Below are positions 1-7,559 of a stretch of DNA of 64,000 bases, in pieces (position 1 is the first letter of the stretch; each line of letters begins with the position of its first letter). The translations under genes and the position numbers were made by a program. This DNA is from Alkalithermobacter paradoxus. Its GTDB lineage: Bacteria > Bacillota > Clostridia > Peptostreptococcales > Peptostreptococcaceae. The stretch is from NCBI GenBank assembly GCA_002029295.1, contig MZGW01000001.1, positions 186,001 to 250,000 of the forward strand, read 5' to 3'. The notes under the pieces are model-generated. The model was given only the letters and a program-made list of their open reading frames with translations, was not told where the DNA came from and did no database searches.

Positions 1-693
1 TATTATGGTGTTGATAGTATACAAATAGATAATGAGTGTATATACATATACGCAGTAGCAGATGGTATGGGGGGACACAATAAAGGAGAAATTGCCAGTA
101 AACTAGCAATAGAAAGTATATTGACATATATAAAAGATAAGTTATCTAATATAAATATAGTCAGTGATGACAATATTTTTATTACATTAAAAAGTGCATA
201 TCGTAGTGCAAATGATATAATATATAATAACTCATTACAAAATGAAGAGTATAAGGGCATGGGAACAACTTTAACAACGTGCATACTCTACAAAAATAAG
301 CTATATATAGCAAATGTTGGGGATAGTAGATGCTATATATATAAAAATAATAAATTGACACAAGTAACAAAAGATAACTCATTAGTTCAAGAACTAATAG
401 AAAAAGGAATAATAACAAAAAAAGATGCTCTTACACATCCACAAAGGAATGTTATAACAAGAGCTATAGGAACTGACGAAAGATTAAAAATAGATACTTA
501 TATAGAAGAAATACAAGAAAATGATAAAGTGATATTAGTGACAGATGGTGTTACAAATTATGTATCTGATGATAAGATAATACAAGTCTTAGATACATAC
601 AAAGATTCTAAAACGTTTTGTAAAAAACTAGTAGAACTAGCTAACGAAAAAGGTGGACGCGATAATATAACTGTTTTATTCATATCAATATAA
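1..693 (+). CDS. prpC: PP2C-family serine/threonine protein phosphatase, 5' end outside window
   Basis: This is a metal-dependent PP2C phosphatase that would remove phosphate from Ser/Thr-phosphorylated proteins, mainly targets of the kinase encoded just downstream. The open frame runs in from the first base, so about 230 residues are visible and the N-terminus is missing. Visible motifs are ADGMGGH (about residues 20-26, metal-binding Asp), GMGTT (86-90), NVGDSR (105-110) and GGRDN near the C-terminus (218-222, metal-binding Asp). The kinase starts 18 bases after the stop, the usual prpC-prkC pairing of Firmicutes. The pairing and the intact motifs make the family call firm; only the start is unknown. 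Confidence 0.93.
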   Translation, partial: YYGVDSIQIDNECIYIYAVADGMGGHNKGEIASKLAIESILTYIKDKLSNINIVSDDNIFITLKSAYRSANDIIYNNSLQNEEYKGMGTTLTTCILYKNKLYIANVGDSRCYIYKNNKLTQVTKDNSLVQELIEKGIITKKDALTHPQRNVITRAIGTDERLKIDTYIEEIQENDKVILVTDGVTNYVSDDKIIQVLDTYKDSKTFCKKLVELANEKGGRDNITVLFISI

Positions 694-711
694 TTAGAGA
701 GTGGTGATATA

Positions 712-2619
712 GTGGTAGGTAAATTACTTGGCAATAGATATGAAGTCCTAGAAAAAATAGGCGATGGTGGAATGGCCTTTGTATATAAAGCCAAATGTAC
801 TCTTTTAAATAGAATTGTAGCACTTAAAATATTAAGGCCTGAATTTGTTAATGACGAGGAATTTCTTCAAAAGTTCAAAAATGAAGCTCAGGCAGCTGCA
901 AGTCTTACACATTCAAATATAGTAAATATTTATGACGTAGGACAAGAAGATAACATCCACTACATAGTTATGGAATATGTAGATGGATTAAATTTAAAAG
1001 AATTAATAAAAAAAGAAGGCAAGTTAGATTATTCTACTGTGATAGATATAACAAAACAAATTGCTATGGCTTTATCTCAAGCGCATAAAAAGAATATAAT
1101 TCACAGAGATATTAAACCACACAACATTTTAATATCAAGAGATGGATTAGCTAAAGTTACTGATTTTGGAATAGCAAAAGCTGCAACAACATCTACTATA
1201 ACTAGTACGGGAAGTATTATAGGTTCTGTTCATTACTTTTCACCTGAGCAAGCTAGAGGTGGATATATAGATGCAAAGTCAGATTTATACTCTTTGGGAA
1301 TAGTTATGTTTGAAATGCTAACGGGAAAAGTTCCATTTAAAGGAGATAGTCCTGTAAATATAGCATTAAAACATATAAATGATGAATTGGCATTTCCTGA
1401 AGAAATTAAAAAAGAAATACCAAAAGAAGTTGTTATGGTAGTAAATAAATTAACACAAAAGAATCAATCAAATAGATATTCAAAAGCCGAAGAATTAATA
1501 AGAGATATAGAGTTTATTCAAAATAATATTAATCCTAATTTTGATGATAGTTATGAAGATTACGCTACAAAAAAAATAGATGTTACAGATATAGAAAAAG
1601 TAGATATACCTAAGAAACCAATTGTAAAACCTAAGAAAAACAAAAAACCTACACAGAATAAAAAACGAATAACTATACTAGCTGTAGCATTAGGACTTGT
1701 ACTAGCTTTAGTACTTACAATCAGTGCTTATTTCCTTAAGGACATATTCATTGTAAAAGAATATGAAGTTCCAGATTTAGAAAATCTTTCGATAGAAGAA
1801 GCTAAACAAAGATTAGAAGAAATGGGATTATCTTTACAGGTAAGAAGAGAATTATATGACTCAACTGTTGAAGAAAATCACATTATTGCTCAAATTCCAG
1901 AGCCAGGAACTATAGTAAAACAAGGATACATTATTAAAGTTGATGTTAGCAAGGGTGGAAAAATAACAATTGCTCCAGATTTGTTAAATAAAAATCTAGA
2001 CCAAGCTAATAAAATACTAGAAGAAAATAATCTTAAAGAAGGTATAATAAGATATGAATTTAGCAATATACCTGAAGGGCTTATAATAAGACAAGATCCA
2101 CAGCCATCAACTGAGCTAAAAGAAGGTAGTGAAATAAATTTAACAGTAAGTAAAGGGAGAGAAGTAAAGCTTATAGATGTTCCAAATGTAGTAGGTAAAA
2201 CTTTAGAACAGGCAAAACTAGATTTAAAGGGATTGGTAATAGCAAATATAGACTATATATCGGATAACACTTTGAGAAATGATGTCATAGTTAGTCAGAG
2301 TTTAAGAAGTGGGCAAAGAGTAGAAGAAGGAAGTAGAATAAACTTAACTATCAATAAGCACAAAGAGGAAGAAAAACCTAGTAACGAACAAAAAATAACA
2401 ACAAAGCGTCTCACTATAACTCTTCCAGAAGATAAAGAATCACTTAATGTAACTGTTAATGAAATAGATAACGGAAAATCAACAACTATATACAACAATA
2501 ATATTAATACATTGGAAGTTGGAAAAACTATAACAATTCAGATACAAGGAAGTGGAAAGAAAAAGTATGAAATATATGTAGATGGAAGTTTATACGAGAG
2601 TATAGAAGTACAATTCTAA
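712..2619 (+). CDS. prkC: PASTA-domain serine/threonine protein kinase (PrkC/Stk1 type)
   Basis: This is a membrane eukaryotic-type kinase that senses peptidoglycan fragments or lipid II through extracellular PASTA domains. The kinase domain spans roughly residues 10-270, with glycine loop GDGGM, ATP-binding Lys39, catalytic HRDIKPHN (Asp133) and DFG at 151-153. A Lys-rich linker leads to one transmembrane helix at about 320-342. Three PASTA repeats follow (about 350-418, 420-487, 490-556). After them comes a tail of about 70 residues that looks beta-rich and is not an obvious fourth PASTA. The start is GTG, preceded by a GAGTGGTGAT ribosome site. Family members usually have 580-680 residues, so 635 is normal. 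It is probably cotranscribed with the phosphatase and rsgA. Confidence 0.95.
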   Translation: MVGKLLGNRYEVLEKIGDGGMAFVYKAKCTLLNRIVALKILRPEFVNDEEFLQKFKNEAQAAASLTHSNIVNIYDVGQEDNIHYIVMEYVDGLNLKELIKKEGKLDYSTVIDITKQIAMALSQAHKKNIIHRDIKPHNILISRDGLAKVTDFGIAKAATTSTITSTGSIIGSVHYFSPEQARGGYIDAKSDLYSLGIVMFEMLTGKVPFKGDSPVNIALKHINDELAFPEEIKKEIPKEVVMVVNKLTQKNQSNRYSKAEELIRDIEFIQNNINPNFDDSYEDYATKKIDVTDIEKVDIPKKPIVKPKKNKKPTQNKKRITILAVALGLVLALVLTISAYFLKDIFIVKEYEVPDLENLSIEEAKQRLEEMGLSLQVRRELYDSTVEENHIIAQIPEPGTIVKQGYIIKVDVSKGGKITIAPDLLNKNLDQANKILEENNLKEGIIRYEFSNIPEGLIIRQDPQPSTELKEGSEINLTVSKGREVKLIDVPNVVGKTLEQAKLDLKGLVIANIDYISDNTLRNDVIVSQSLRSGQRVEEGSRINLTINKHKEEEKPSNEQKITTKRLTITLPEDKESLNVTVNEIDNGKSTTIYNNNINTLEVGKTITIQIQGSGKKKYEIYVDGSLYESIEVQF

Positions 2620-2630
2620 AGGAGGAGAGC

Positions 2631-3512
2631 ATGGTTCAAGGAAGAATAATAAAAGGCATAGGCGGATTTTATTATGTAGACACAAAACAAGGATTGTATG
2701 AATGTAAGGCAAGGGGAATATTTAGAAAGAAAAAAATAACTCCTCTTGTTGGAGATATGGTGGACATAAGTATTGTAGATGATAAAAATAAAAAAGGAGT
2801 TATAGAAGATATACACGATAGAGATAGCGAATTAATAAGACCACCAATATCTAATGTAACAAAAGCCATAATAGTCTTTGCTGTAAAGAACCCAAAGCCA
2901 AATCTTTCCTTGCTAGATAGATTCATAGTATTAGCAGAAAAAGAGGGTCTTAATGTTGTTATATGTATAAGTAAAGTAGATTTAGATGATGATAATTATT
3001 TAGAAGAGATAAAGAGTATATACGGAAGTAGTTACAATATAATTCCAGTTAGTAATAAACTCAATATAGGAATAGATGAAATAAAGGAGGAACTTAAAAA
3101 TAATATATCAGTTTTTGCAGGTCCTTCAGGAGTTGGAAAGTCAAGTTTACTTAACAGTATAGACTCTAACTTAAAGCTTGAAGTAGGTCAGATAAGCGAG
3201 AAGGTAAAAAGGGGAAAGCATACCACAAGGCATGCCCAGTTAATTAGATTAGAAGAAGGAGGACTTGTTGCCGATACTCCAGGGTTTAGCTCATTATCTT
3301 TAGATGAAATAGAAGCTATAGATTTAAAAGAATACTTTATAGAATTTAGAGAGCTTTCTTCAGAATGCAAATTTTACAAGAACTGCTTACATGAAAATGA
3401 GCCTGATTGTCAGGTTAAAAAGGCTTTAGAAGAAGGAACTATATCTAGATATAGATATGATAGCTATATACAATTACTACATGAGATAAGGGACAGAAAA
3501 AGGAGGTATTAA
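2631..3512 (+). CDS. rsgA: Ribosome small subunit-dependent GTPase A
   Basis: RsgA is a circularly permuted GTPase that binds the 30S subunit late in assembly and checks the decoding centre. The 293-residue protein has an N-terminal OB fold (about 1-65) and a permuted G domain in which the NKxD-equivalent SKVDL (about 112-116) precedes the P-loop GPSGVGKSS (164-172) and switch DTPGF. The C-terminus carries the zinc motif Cys-x5-Cys-x-His-x5-Cys. The ATG sits 7 bases after an AAAGGAGGAG ribosome site that overlaps the end of the kinase gene. The rpe start follows 2 bases after the stop, so the genes are likely translated together. The prkC-rsgA-rpe-thiN order is standard in Firmicutes. Confidence 0.96.
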   Translation: MVQGRIIKGIGGFYYVDTKQGLYECKARGIFRKKKITPLVGDMVDISIVDDKNKKGVIEDIHDRDSELIRPPISNVTKAIIVFAVKNPKPNLSLLDRFIVLAEKEGLNVVICISKVDLDDDNYLEEIKSIYGSSYNIIPVSNKLNIGIDEIKEELKNNISVFAGPSGVGKSSLLNSIDSNLKLEVGQISEKVKRGKHTTRHAQLIRLEEGGLVADTPGFSSLSLDEIEAIDLKEYFIEFRELSSECKFYKNCLHENEPDCQVKKALEEGTISRYRYDSYIQLLHEIRDRKRRY

Positions 3513-3514
3513 TC

Positions 3515-4171
3515 ATGATAAAATTAGCACCATCTATTCTTTCAGCTGATTTTGCAAGATTACTAGAAGATGTAAAGAAAGTAGAAAATGCAGGTTGTGA
3601 ATATTTGCATATAGATGTAATGGATGGACATTTTGTTCCGAATATAACACTAGGTCCGGCTATAGTCAAAAGCTTGAGAAAAGATGTTAATATGGTATTT
3701 GATGTTCACCTAATGATAGAAAATCCAGATTTATATATACAAGAATTTGCAAATGCTGGAGCTGATATAATAACTGTTCACCAAGAAGCTTGTACTCACC
3801 TTCACAGAACAATACAAAATATTAAATCATTAGGAATAAAAGCAGGAGTTTCTTTAAATCCAGCAACTCCAATAGAAACTATAAAGCATGTTATAGAAGA
3901 TATAGATATGGTGCTTATAATGACTGTAAATCCTGGTTTTGGAGGGCAATCATTCATAAAAAGTATGATACCTAAGATATACGACCTTAAGAAAATGATA
4001 GATGATAGAGGATTAAATGTAGACATTCAGGTTGACGGTGGTATAAATCCAAATAATGTTATAGAAGTTGTAAAGGCAGGAGCTAATATTATAGTTGCAG
4101 GATCGGCTATATTTAATAGTGAAAACATAAGTGAAACAGTAGATAAATTTAGAGAAAATAGTAAAATATAG
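3515..4171 (+). CDS. rpe: Ribulose-phosphate 3-epimerase
   Basis: This enzyme interconverts ribulose 5-phosphate and xylulose 5-phosphate in the pentose phosphate pathway. The 218-residue TIM barrel shows the expected signatures: APSILSADF at the N-terminus, the metal-site stretch DVMDGHFVPNITLG, DVHLMI, the phosphate-binding loop NPGFGGQ and VDGGIN near the C-terminus. Length is typical of the family (about 215-230). The gene follows rsgA with almost no gap and has an AGGAGG ribosome site within the rsgA stop region. No regulatory element of its own is visible. Confidence 0.97.
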   Translation: MIKLAPSILSADFARLLEDVKKVENAGCEYLHIDVMDGHFVPNITLGPAIVKSLRKDVNMVFDVHLMIENPDLYIQEFANAGADIITVHQEACTHLHRTIQNIKSLGIKAGVSLNPATPIETIKHVIEDIDMVLIMTVNPGFGGQSFIKSMIPKIYDLKKMIDDRGLNVDIQVDGGINPNNVIEVVKAGANIIVAGSAIFNSENISETVDKFRENSKI

Positions 4172-4182
4172 GAAGTGAGAGA

Positions 4183-4818
4183 TTGAAAGTAGCAATAGTT
4201 GTAAATGGCGAAATTAATGATCTTAATTTTTATAAAAGAGAACTAAAAAAATATGATTATATAATATGTGCAGACGGAGCGTCTAATAGTATATACAAAA
4301 TGGATATAATTCCAAACATCATAATCGGAGATTTAGATTCAATAGATGAGATTGTAAAAAGATACTATTTAGAAGAAAAAGTAAATTTTGAAAAATTCCC
4401 ATCTAAAAAGGACAAAACAGATACAGAAATAGCAATTGACTATGCAGTATCTATAGGAGCTACTAAAATACATCTATTAGGGGCATTAGGCAAAAGAGTA
4501 GACCATACTCTAGGCAATATAAACTATTTATACTATTTGATAAATAGAGGAATTGATTGCAAAATAGTAGATGAAAGTAGTGAAATATATATAGCTAACA
4601 AAGAAAAAACTATATATGGAAAAAAAGGGGATACAGTTTCTATTATTCCTTTGATTGGTGATGTAAAAGGAGTTACACTTAGTGGATTAGAGTATCCACT
4701 ACATAACTTTGATTTGGAATTTGGAACATCAAGAGGGATATCAAACGTAATGATTGAAGATGAATGTAAAATAGAAATTACATCTGGGTATTTACTTATA
4801 ATAAAATCTAAAAATTAG
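4183..4818 (+). CDS. thiN: Thiamine pyrophosphokinase
   Basis: The enzyme transfers pyrophosphate from ATP to thiamine, giving the cofactor thiamine diphosphate. The 211-residue protein carries the family motifs CADGASN (about residues 29-35), GDLDS (about 50-54) and KTDTEIA (about 84-90), then a C-terminal beta-sandwich substrate domain. I chose the TTG at 4183, which follows GGAAGTGAGAG and begins KVAIVV, the normal first strand. It is the last gene of the rsgA-rpe-thiN run and ends in a strong terminator that overlaps its stop codon. A fused, divergent homologue of this fold occurs later in the window, in the SteA-like protein at 41557-42678. Confidence 0.94.
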   Translation: MKVAIVVNGEINDLNFYKRELKKYDYIICADGASNSIYKMDIIPNIIIGDLDSIDEIVKRYYLEEKVNFEKFPSKKDKTDTEIAIDYAVSIGATKIHLLGALGKRVDHTLGNINYLYYLINRGIDCKIVDESSEIYIANKEKTIYGKKGDTVSIIPLIGDVKGVTLSGLEYPLHNFDLEFGTSRGISNVMIEDECKIEITSGYLLIIKSKN

Positions 4819-4839
4819 AGCCTTTGCGGCTCTTTTTTT
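4817..4839 (+). terminator. Rho-independent terminator after thiN
   Basis: A 6-bp stem AGAGCC/GGCTCT with a five-base loop is followed by a run of seven T. It overlaps the thiN stop codon and ends the kinase-rsgA-rpe-thiN transcript. Confidence 0.9.
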
Positions 4840-4900
4840 GTATCAAAATAAAGTCTGTTGAATAAATTAATTATATGAACTCTATATTGGGGTGATGATT

Positions 4901-5050
4901 ATGAGAAGATGTACAAAGCATTTGCTTGGTTTGGTTGCTATAGCAACTGGAATTAGTCTTATATTGACATTAATTTTACCTAATTGGCTTTGGATGACTT
5001 TATTTGCAATTGGTCTTATTATATGTGGATGTCTTATTTGTTTTAAGTAA
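4901..5050 (+). CDS. Small hydrophobic membrane protein of unknown function
   Basis: I do not recognise this 49-residue product. It begins MRRCTKHLLG and contains two hydrophobic stretches (about 8-26 and 30-47), separated by a Pro-Asn-Trp turn and ending in a Cys-rich hydrophobic tail and CFK. That suggests a two-helix hairpin in the membrane with a positively charged N-terminus in the cytoplasm. A GGGGTGAT ribosome site precedes the start; an in-frame ATG two codons earlier is also possible. It lies between the thiN terminator and spoVM and ends 16 bases before the spoVM start, so the two are probably cotranscribed. That context makes a sporulation role possible, but nothing in the sequence proves one. 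Confidence 0.65.
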   Translation: MRRCTKHLLGLVAIATGISLILTLILPNWLWMTLFAIGLIICGCLICFK

Positions 5051-5066
5051 AAAAGGGGGGCATTAT

Positions 5067-5138
5067 ATGAGAATTATAACTATCAAGCTACCGAAGTTTT
5101 TATCTAGTATAGTTAAATTTTTTATGAGAAAGAAATAG
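5067..5138 (+). CDS. spoVM: Stage V sporulation protein M
   Basis: SpoVM is a tiny amphipathic peptide that recognises the positively curved forespore membrane and anchors the SpoIVA coat basement layer. The 23-codon frame is too short for ordinary gene callers, but it keeps the family core TIKLPKFL followed by an amphipathic helix and a basic end (MRKK), compared with 26 residues in Bacillus subtilis. A GGGGGG ribosome site lies 6 bases upstream of the ATG. Position also supports the call: in B. subtilis spoVM lies between thiN and rpmB, exactly as here. A bidirectional terminator follows directly. Confidence 0.93.
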   Translation: MRIITIKLPKFLSSIVKFFMRKK

Positions 5139-5139
5139 A

Positions 5140-5167
5140 AAAAGCCTACTTAAAAAAGTAGGCTTTT
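5140..5167. terminator. Bidirectional terminator between spoVM and rpmB
   Basis: A 12-bp perfect stem (AAAAGCCTACTT pairing with AAGTAGGCTTTT, 4-base loop) has A-rich and T-rich flanks on both sides. It can stop rightward spoVM transcripts and leftward rpmB transcripts. Confidence 0.9.
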
Positions 5168-5173
5168 AGTATA

Positions 5174-5365
5174 CTATATAGCTCTTTGTACGCTTCCTGA
5201 ACGTAAGCATCTAGTACATACGTTTACTCTTTTTGGAGTACCATTAACTATAGCTCTAACTCTTCTTAAGTTTGGAGCCCAAGTTCTTTTATTGTGACGA
5301 TTAGAGTGACTTACTTGATTTCCAGAAACTATTCCTTTTGCACAAACCTCACAAACTCTTGCCAT
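5174..5365 (-). CDS. rpmB: 50S ribosomal protein L28
   Basis: L28 is a small basic protein of the large ribosomal subunit. The 63-residue product begins MARVCEVCAKG and carries two CxxC pairs (CEVC near the N-terminus and CTRC near residue 52), the zinc-binding form of L28. I used the ATG at 5365, which has an AGGAGGTG ribosome site; an upstream in-frame extension of 20 codons has no support. It is transcribed leftward as a single gene from its own promoter (5416-5444) into the shared terminator, opposite to all its neighbours. Confidence 0.97.
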   Translation of the reverse strand: MARVCEVCAKGIVSGNQVSHSNRHNKRTWAPNLRRVRAIVNGTPKRVNVCTRCLRSGSVQRAI

Positions 5366-5415
5366 TATAAACACCTCCTTTAAAACTGTGTTCACATCGT
5401 CTAAAAACACATTTA

Positions 5416-5444
5416 ATACTATCACATTAGAAAAGCTTTTGCAA
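5416..5444 (-). promoter_or_regulatory. Sigma-A promoter of rpmB
   Basis: On the minus strand a TTGCAA -35 is separated by exactly 17 bases from a TAGTAT -10, about 50 bases upstream of the rpmB start codon. Confidence 0.6.
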
Positions 5445-5463
5445 TAGAAATGTTAGATTTATA

Positions 5464-5492
5464 TTGAATAAACCGTCTATATAATATAGAAT
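5464..5492 (+). promoter_or_regulatory. Probable sigma-A promoter of the Asp23-FakA-like-recG run
   Basis: TTGAAT and TAGAAT are separated by 17 bases, about 35 bases before the Asp23-family start. A second TATAAT (5480-5485) lies within the spacer but has no suitable -35. Confidence 0.45.
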
Positions 5493-5526
5493 AAATTTAT
5501 ATTCATAAATTGGAGGGGGTATAAAA

Positions 5527-5886
5527 ATGAGTGGAAAGATAGTTAATAATTATGGTAATATCTATATTGACACTGAAGTTATAGCAAAAATAGCAAGTCA
5601 GTCAGCTATAGAATGTTATGGCCTTGTAGGAATGGGTTACAAATCTAAAGTTGATGGGTTAGTAGAATTATTAAAAAGAGAGCATATAAGTAAAGGTGTT
5701 CAAGTTCAGATAGATGAACAGGAGCTTAATATCGAACTGTTTGTTATAATACAATATGGAACAAAGATATCAGTGGTAGCTGACAATATAATAAACAGAG
5801 TTAAGTATAGTGTAGAAAAGTTTACAGGACTTAAAGTAAACAGAATAGATATAAATGTACAAGGAGTTAGAGTACACAATAGGTAG
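5527..5886 (+). CDS. Asp23/Gls24 family envelope-stress protein (YloU-like)
   Basis: Asp23/Gls24 proteins are small cytoplasmic proteins, often membrane-associated, linked to cell-envelope homeostasis; their biochemical activity is not defined. The 119-residue product has the family pattern: a helix TEVIAKIASQSAIE, a central GVQVQIDEQELNIELFVIIQYG strand region and the closing LKVNRIDINVQGVRV. It is followed 11 bases later by a FakA-like gene, the conserved yloU-yloV pair of B. subtilis. A second family member occurs at 28305-28673 after spoIIIAH. A strong GGAGGGGG ribosome site precedes the ATG. Confidence 0.93.
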   Translation: MSGKIVNNYGNIYIDTEVIAKIASQSAIECYGLVGMGYKSKVDGLVELLKREHISKGVQVQIDEQELNIELFVIIQYGTKISVVADNIINRVKYSVEKFTGLKVNRIDINVQGVRVHNR

Positions 5887-5897
5887 GAGGAAAAAAA

Positions 5898-7514
5898 TTG
5901 AAAGTACAACACATAGATGGAAAATTATTAAAGAACATGCTTATATGTGGATACAACAATTTAGAGAACAACAAAAAACTAATTGACAAGTTAAATGTAT
6001 TCCCAGTTCCAGATGGAGATACAGGAACTAATATGTCTTTGACTATGTCATCTGCAATAAGTGAAGTTTCAAAAATCTCAACTGATAAAATAACAGATAT
6101 AGGAAAAGCCCTATCGAAAGGATCATTAATGGGAGCTAGAGGAAACTCAGGTGTTATATTATCACAGTTATTAAGAGGATTCTCAAAGTCAATAGAAGGA
6201 AAAGATGCATTATCAACACAAGATATTGCTAACGCCCTAAAAGAAGGATCAGACACTGCTTATAGAGCTGTAATTAAACCTATAGAAGGAACTATACTAA
6301 CTGTTGCAAGAGAAAGTGCTGAATATGCCGTTAAAATATCAAATAAAGAAAAAGATATTGAAAAATTCTTGAGTATGGTTATTAAAGAGGCTAATAACTC
6401 ATTAAACAAAACTCCACAGCTACTTAAAGCCCTAAAAGAGGCTGGAGTTGTAGATTCTGGAGGAAAAGGACTTTTAGTAATTTATGAAGGGTTTTATAAA
6501 GCTTTAATAGGAGAAAATATTGATCTTTTAGATATAAATGTAGACGATACTTATATAGAACATGGTGAAGAACCTAAGATAGATTTAGCTGATATAAAGT
6601 ATGGTTACTGCACAGAATTTATTTTACAAAGTGATAAGGTATCTCCTGGTGAAATGAGAGATAAAATAGAAAAATATGGAGATAGCTTAGTTGTAGTTGG
6701 AGATGATTCTTTAATAAAGATTCATATACATACAAATGATCCTGGTATAGTTCTTCAGGAAGCTATAAAATATGGACAGCTGAGCAAAATAAAGATAGAT
6801 AATATGAGAATTCAACATGAAAATGTACTTGTTGAAAGCTACAAGCAAGAAGAAATGAAAGAATATGGATTTATAAGTGTTGCTATGGGAAGTGGATTAA
6901 GCTCTATATTCAAGGATTTTGGGGTAGACCATATAATAGAAGGTGGTCAAACGATGAATCCTAGTACTCAAGATTTCTTAGAAGGAATAGAAAAAATAAA
7001 TGCAAAGAATATAATAATACTTCCTAATAACAGCAATATATTAATGGCTGCAAATCAGGCAAAGGAAGTTTCGGATAAAAATGTAATAGTTATTCCATCT
7101 AAAACTATACCTCAAGGGTTCTCATCGCTTTTAGCTTTCAATGCTGACGCAGAGCCTGTTGAAAATGAAAAAGCTATGACTCATGCACTTAAAAATGTAA
7201 AAACAGGTCAAGTAACATTTGCAGTTAGAAATACAACTGTAAATAATGTAGACATAAAAGAAGGAGACATCTTAGGAATAGGAGAAGGAAGTATAACAAA
7301 CTCAGGTAGTGATATTAAAACAATAACTTTAGATTTAATTGACAAATTAGTAGATGAAGATAGTGAAATTATAACTTTATTTTATGGAGAAGAAATAGAC
7401 GAAGAAGCTGCAAATGAAATAAAAAACATATTAGAAGAAAAATATGATTATATAGATATCGAAGTTTATCACGGAGGACAGCCTTTATATTACTATATTA
7501 TTTCTGTAGAATAG
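5898..7514 (+). CDS. fakA: DAK2-domain fatty acid kinase, FakA/YloV-like
   Basis: FakA phosphorylates fatty acids held by DegV-type FakB proteins so they can enter phospholipid synthesis. The 538-residue protein begins with a DhaL/DAK2 domain (about 1-200) containing the nucleotide and Mg-binding motifs FPVPDGDTGTNMS (about 34-46) and GARGNSGVILSQ, then a middle domain (about 210-310) and a C-terminal DegV-like domain. It starts with TTG after an AGGAGGAAAA ribosome site. The stop overlaps the first base of a small terminator. Activity as a fatty acid kinase is inferred from the Staphylococcus family member; a FakB partner is not encoded in this window. Confidence 0.9.
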   Translation: MKVQHIDGKLLKNMLICGYNNLENNKKLIDKLNVFPVPDGDTGTNMSLTMSSAISEVSKISTDKITDIGKALSKGSLMGARGNSGVILSQLLRGFSKSIEGKDALSTQDIANALKEGSDTAYRAVIKPIEGTILTVARESAEYAVKISNKEKDIEKFLSMVIKEANNSLNKTPQLLKALKEAGVVDSGGKGLLVIYEGFYKALIGENIDLLDINVDDTYIEHGEEPKIDLADIKYGYCTEFILQSDKVSPGEMRDKIEKYGDSLVVVGDDSLIKIHIHTNDPGIVLQEAIKYGQLSKIKIDNMRIQHENVLVESYKQEEMKEYGFISVAMGSGLSSIFKDFGVDHIIEGGQTMNPSTQDFLEGIEKINAKNIIILPNNSNILMAANQAKEVSDKNVIVIPSKTIPQGFSSLLAFNADAEPVENEKAMTHALKNVKTGQVTFAVRNTTVNNVDIKEGDILGIGEGSITNSGSDIKTITLDLIDKLVDEDSEIITLFYGEEIDEEAANEIKNILEEKYDYIDIEVYHGGQPLYYYIISVE

Positions 7515-7540
7515 GGAAACTATAAGAGTTTCCCTTATTT
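7514..7540 (+). terminator. Stem-loop terminator or attenuator before recG
   Basis: GGGAAACT pairs perfectly with AGTTTCCC across a 5-base loop, followed by TTATTTTT. It sits between the FakA-like gene and recG and probably reduces read-through into recG. Confidence 0.7.
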
Positions 7541-7559
7541 TTCATTTGAGGTGGTTTTA

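Noticed and set aside
182-418. Antisense open frames such as this one on the minus strand inside real genes
   Set aside because: They lack ribosome sites and conserved motifs and are explained by the AT-rich codon use of the opposite strand.
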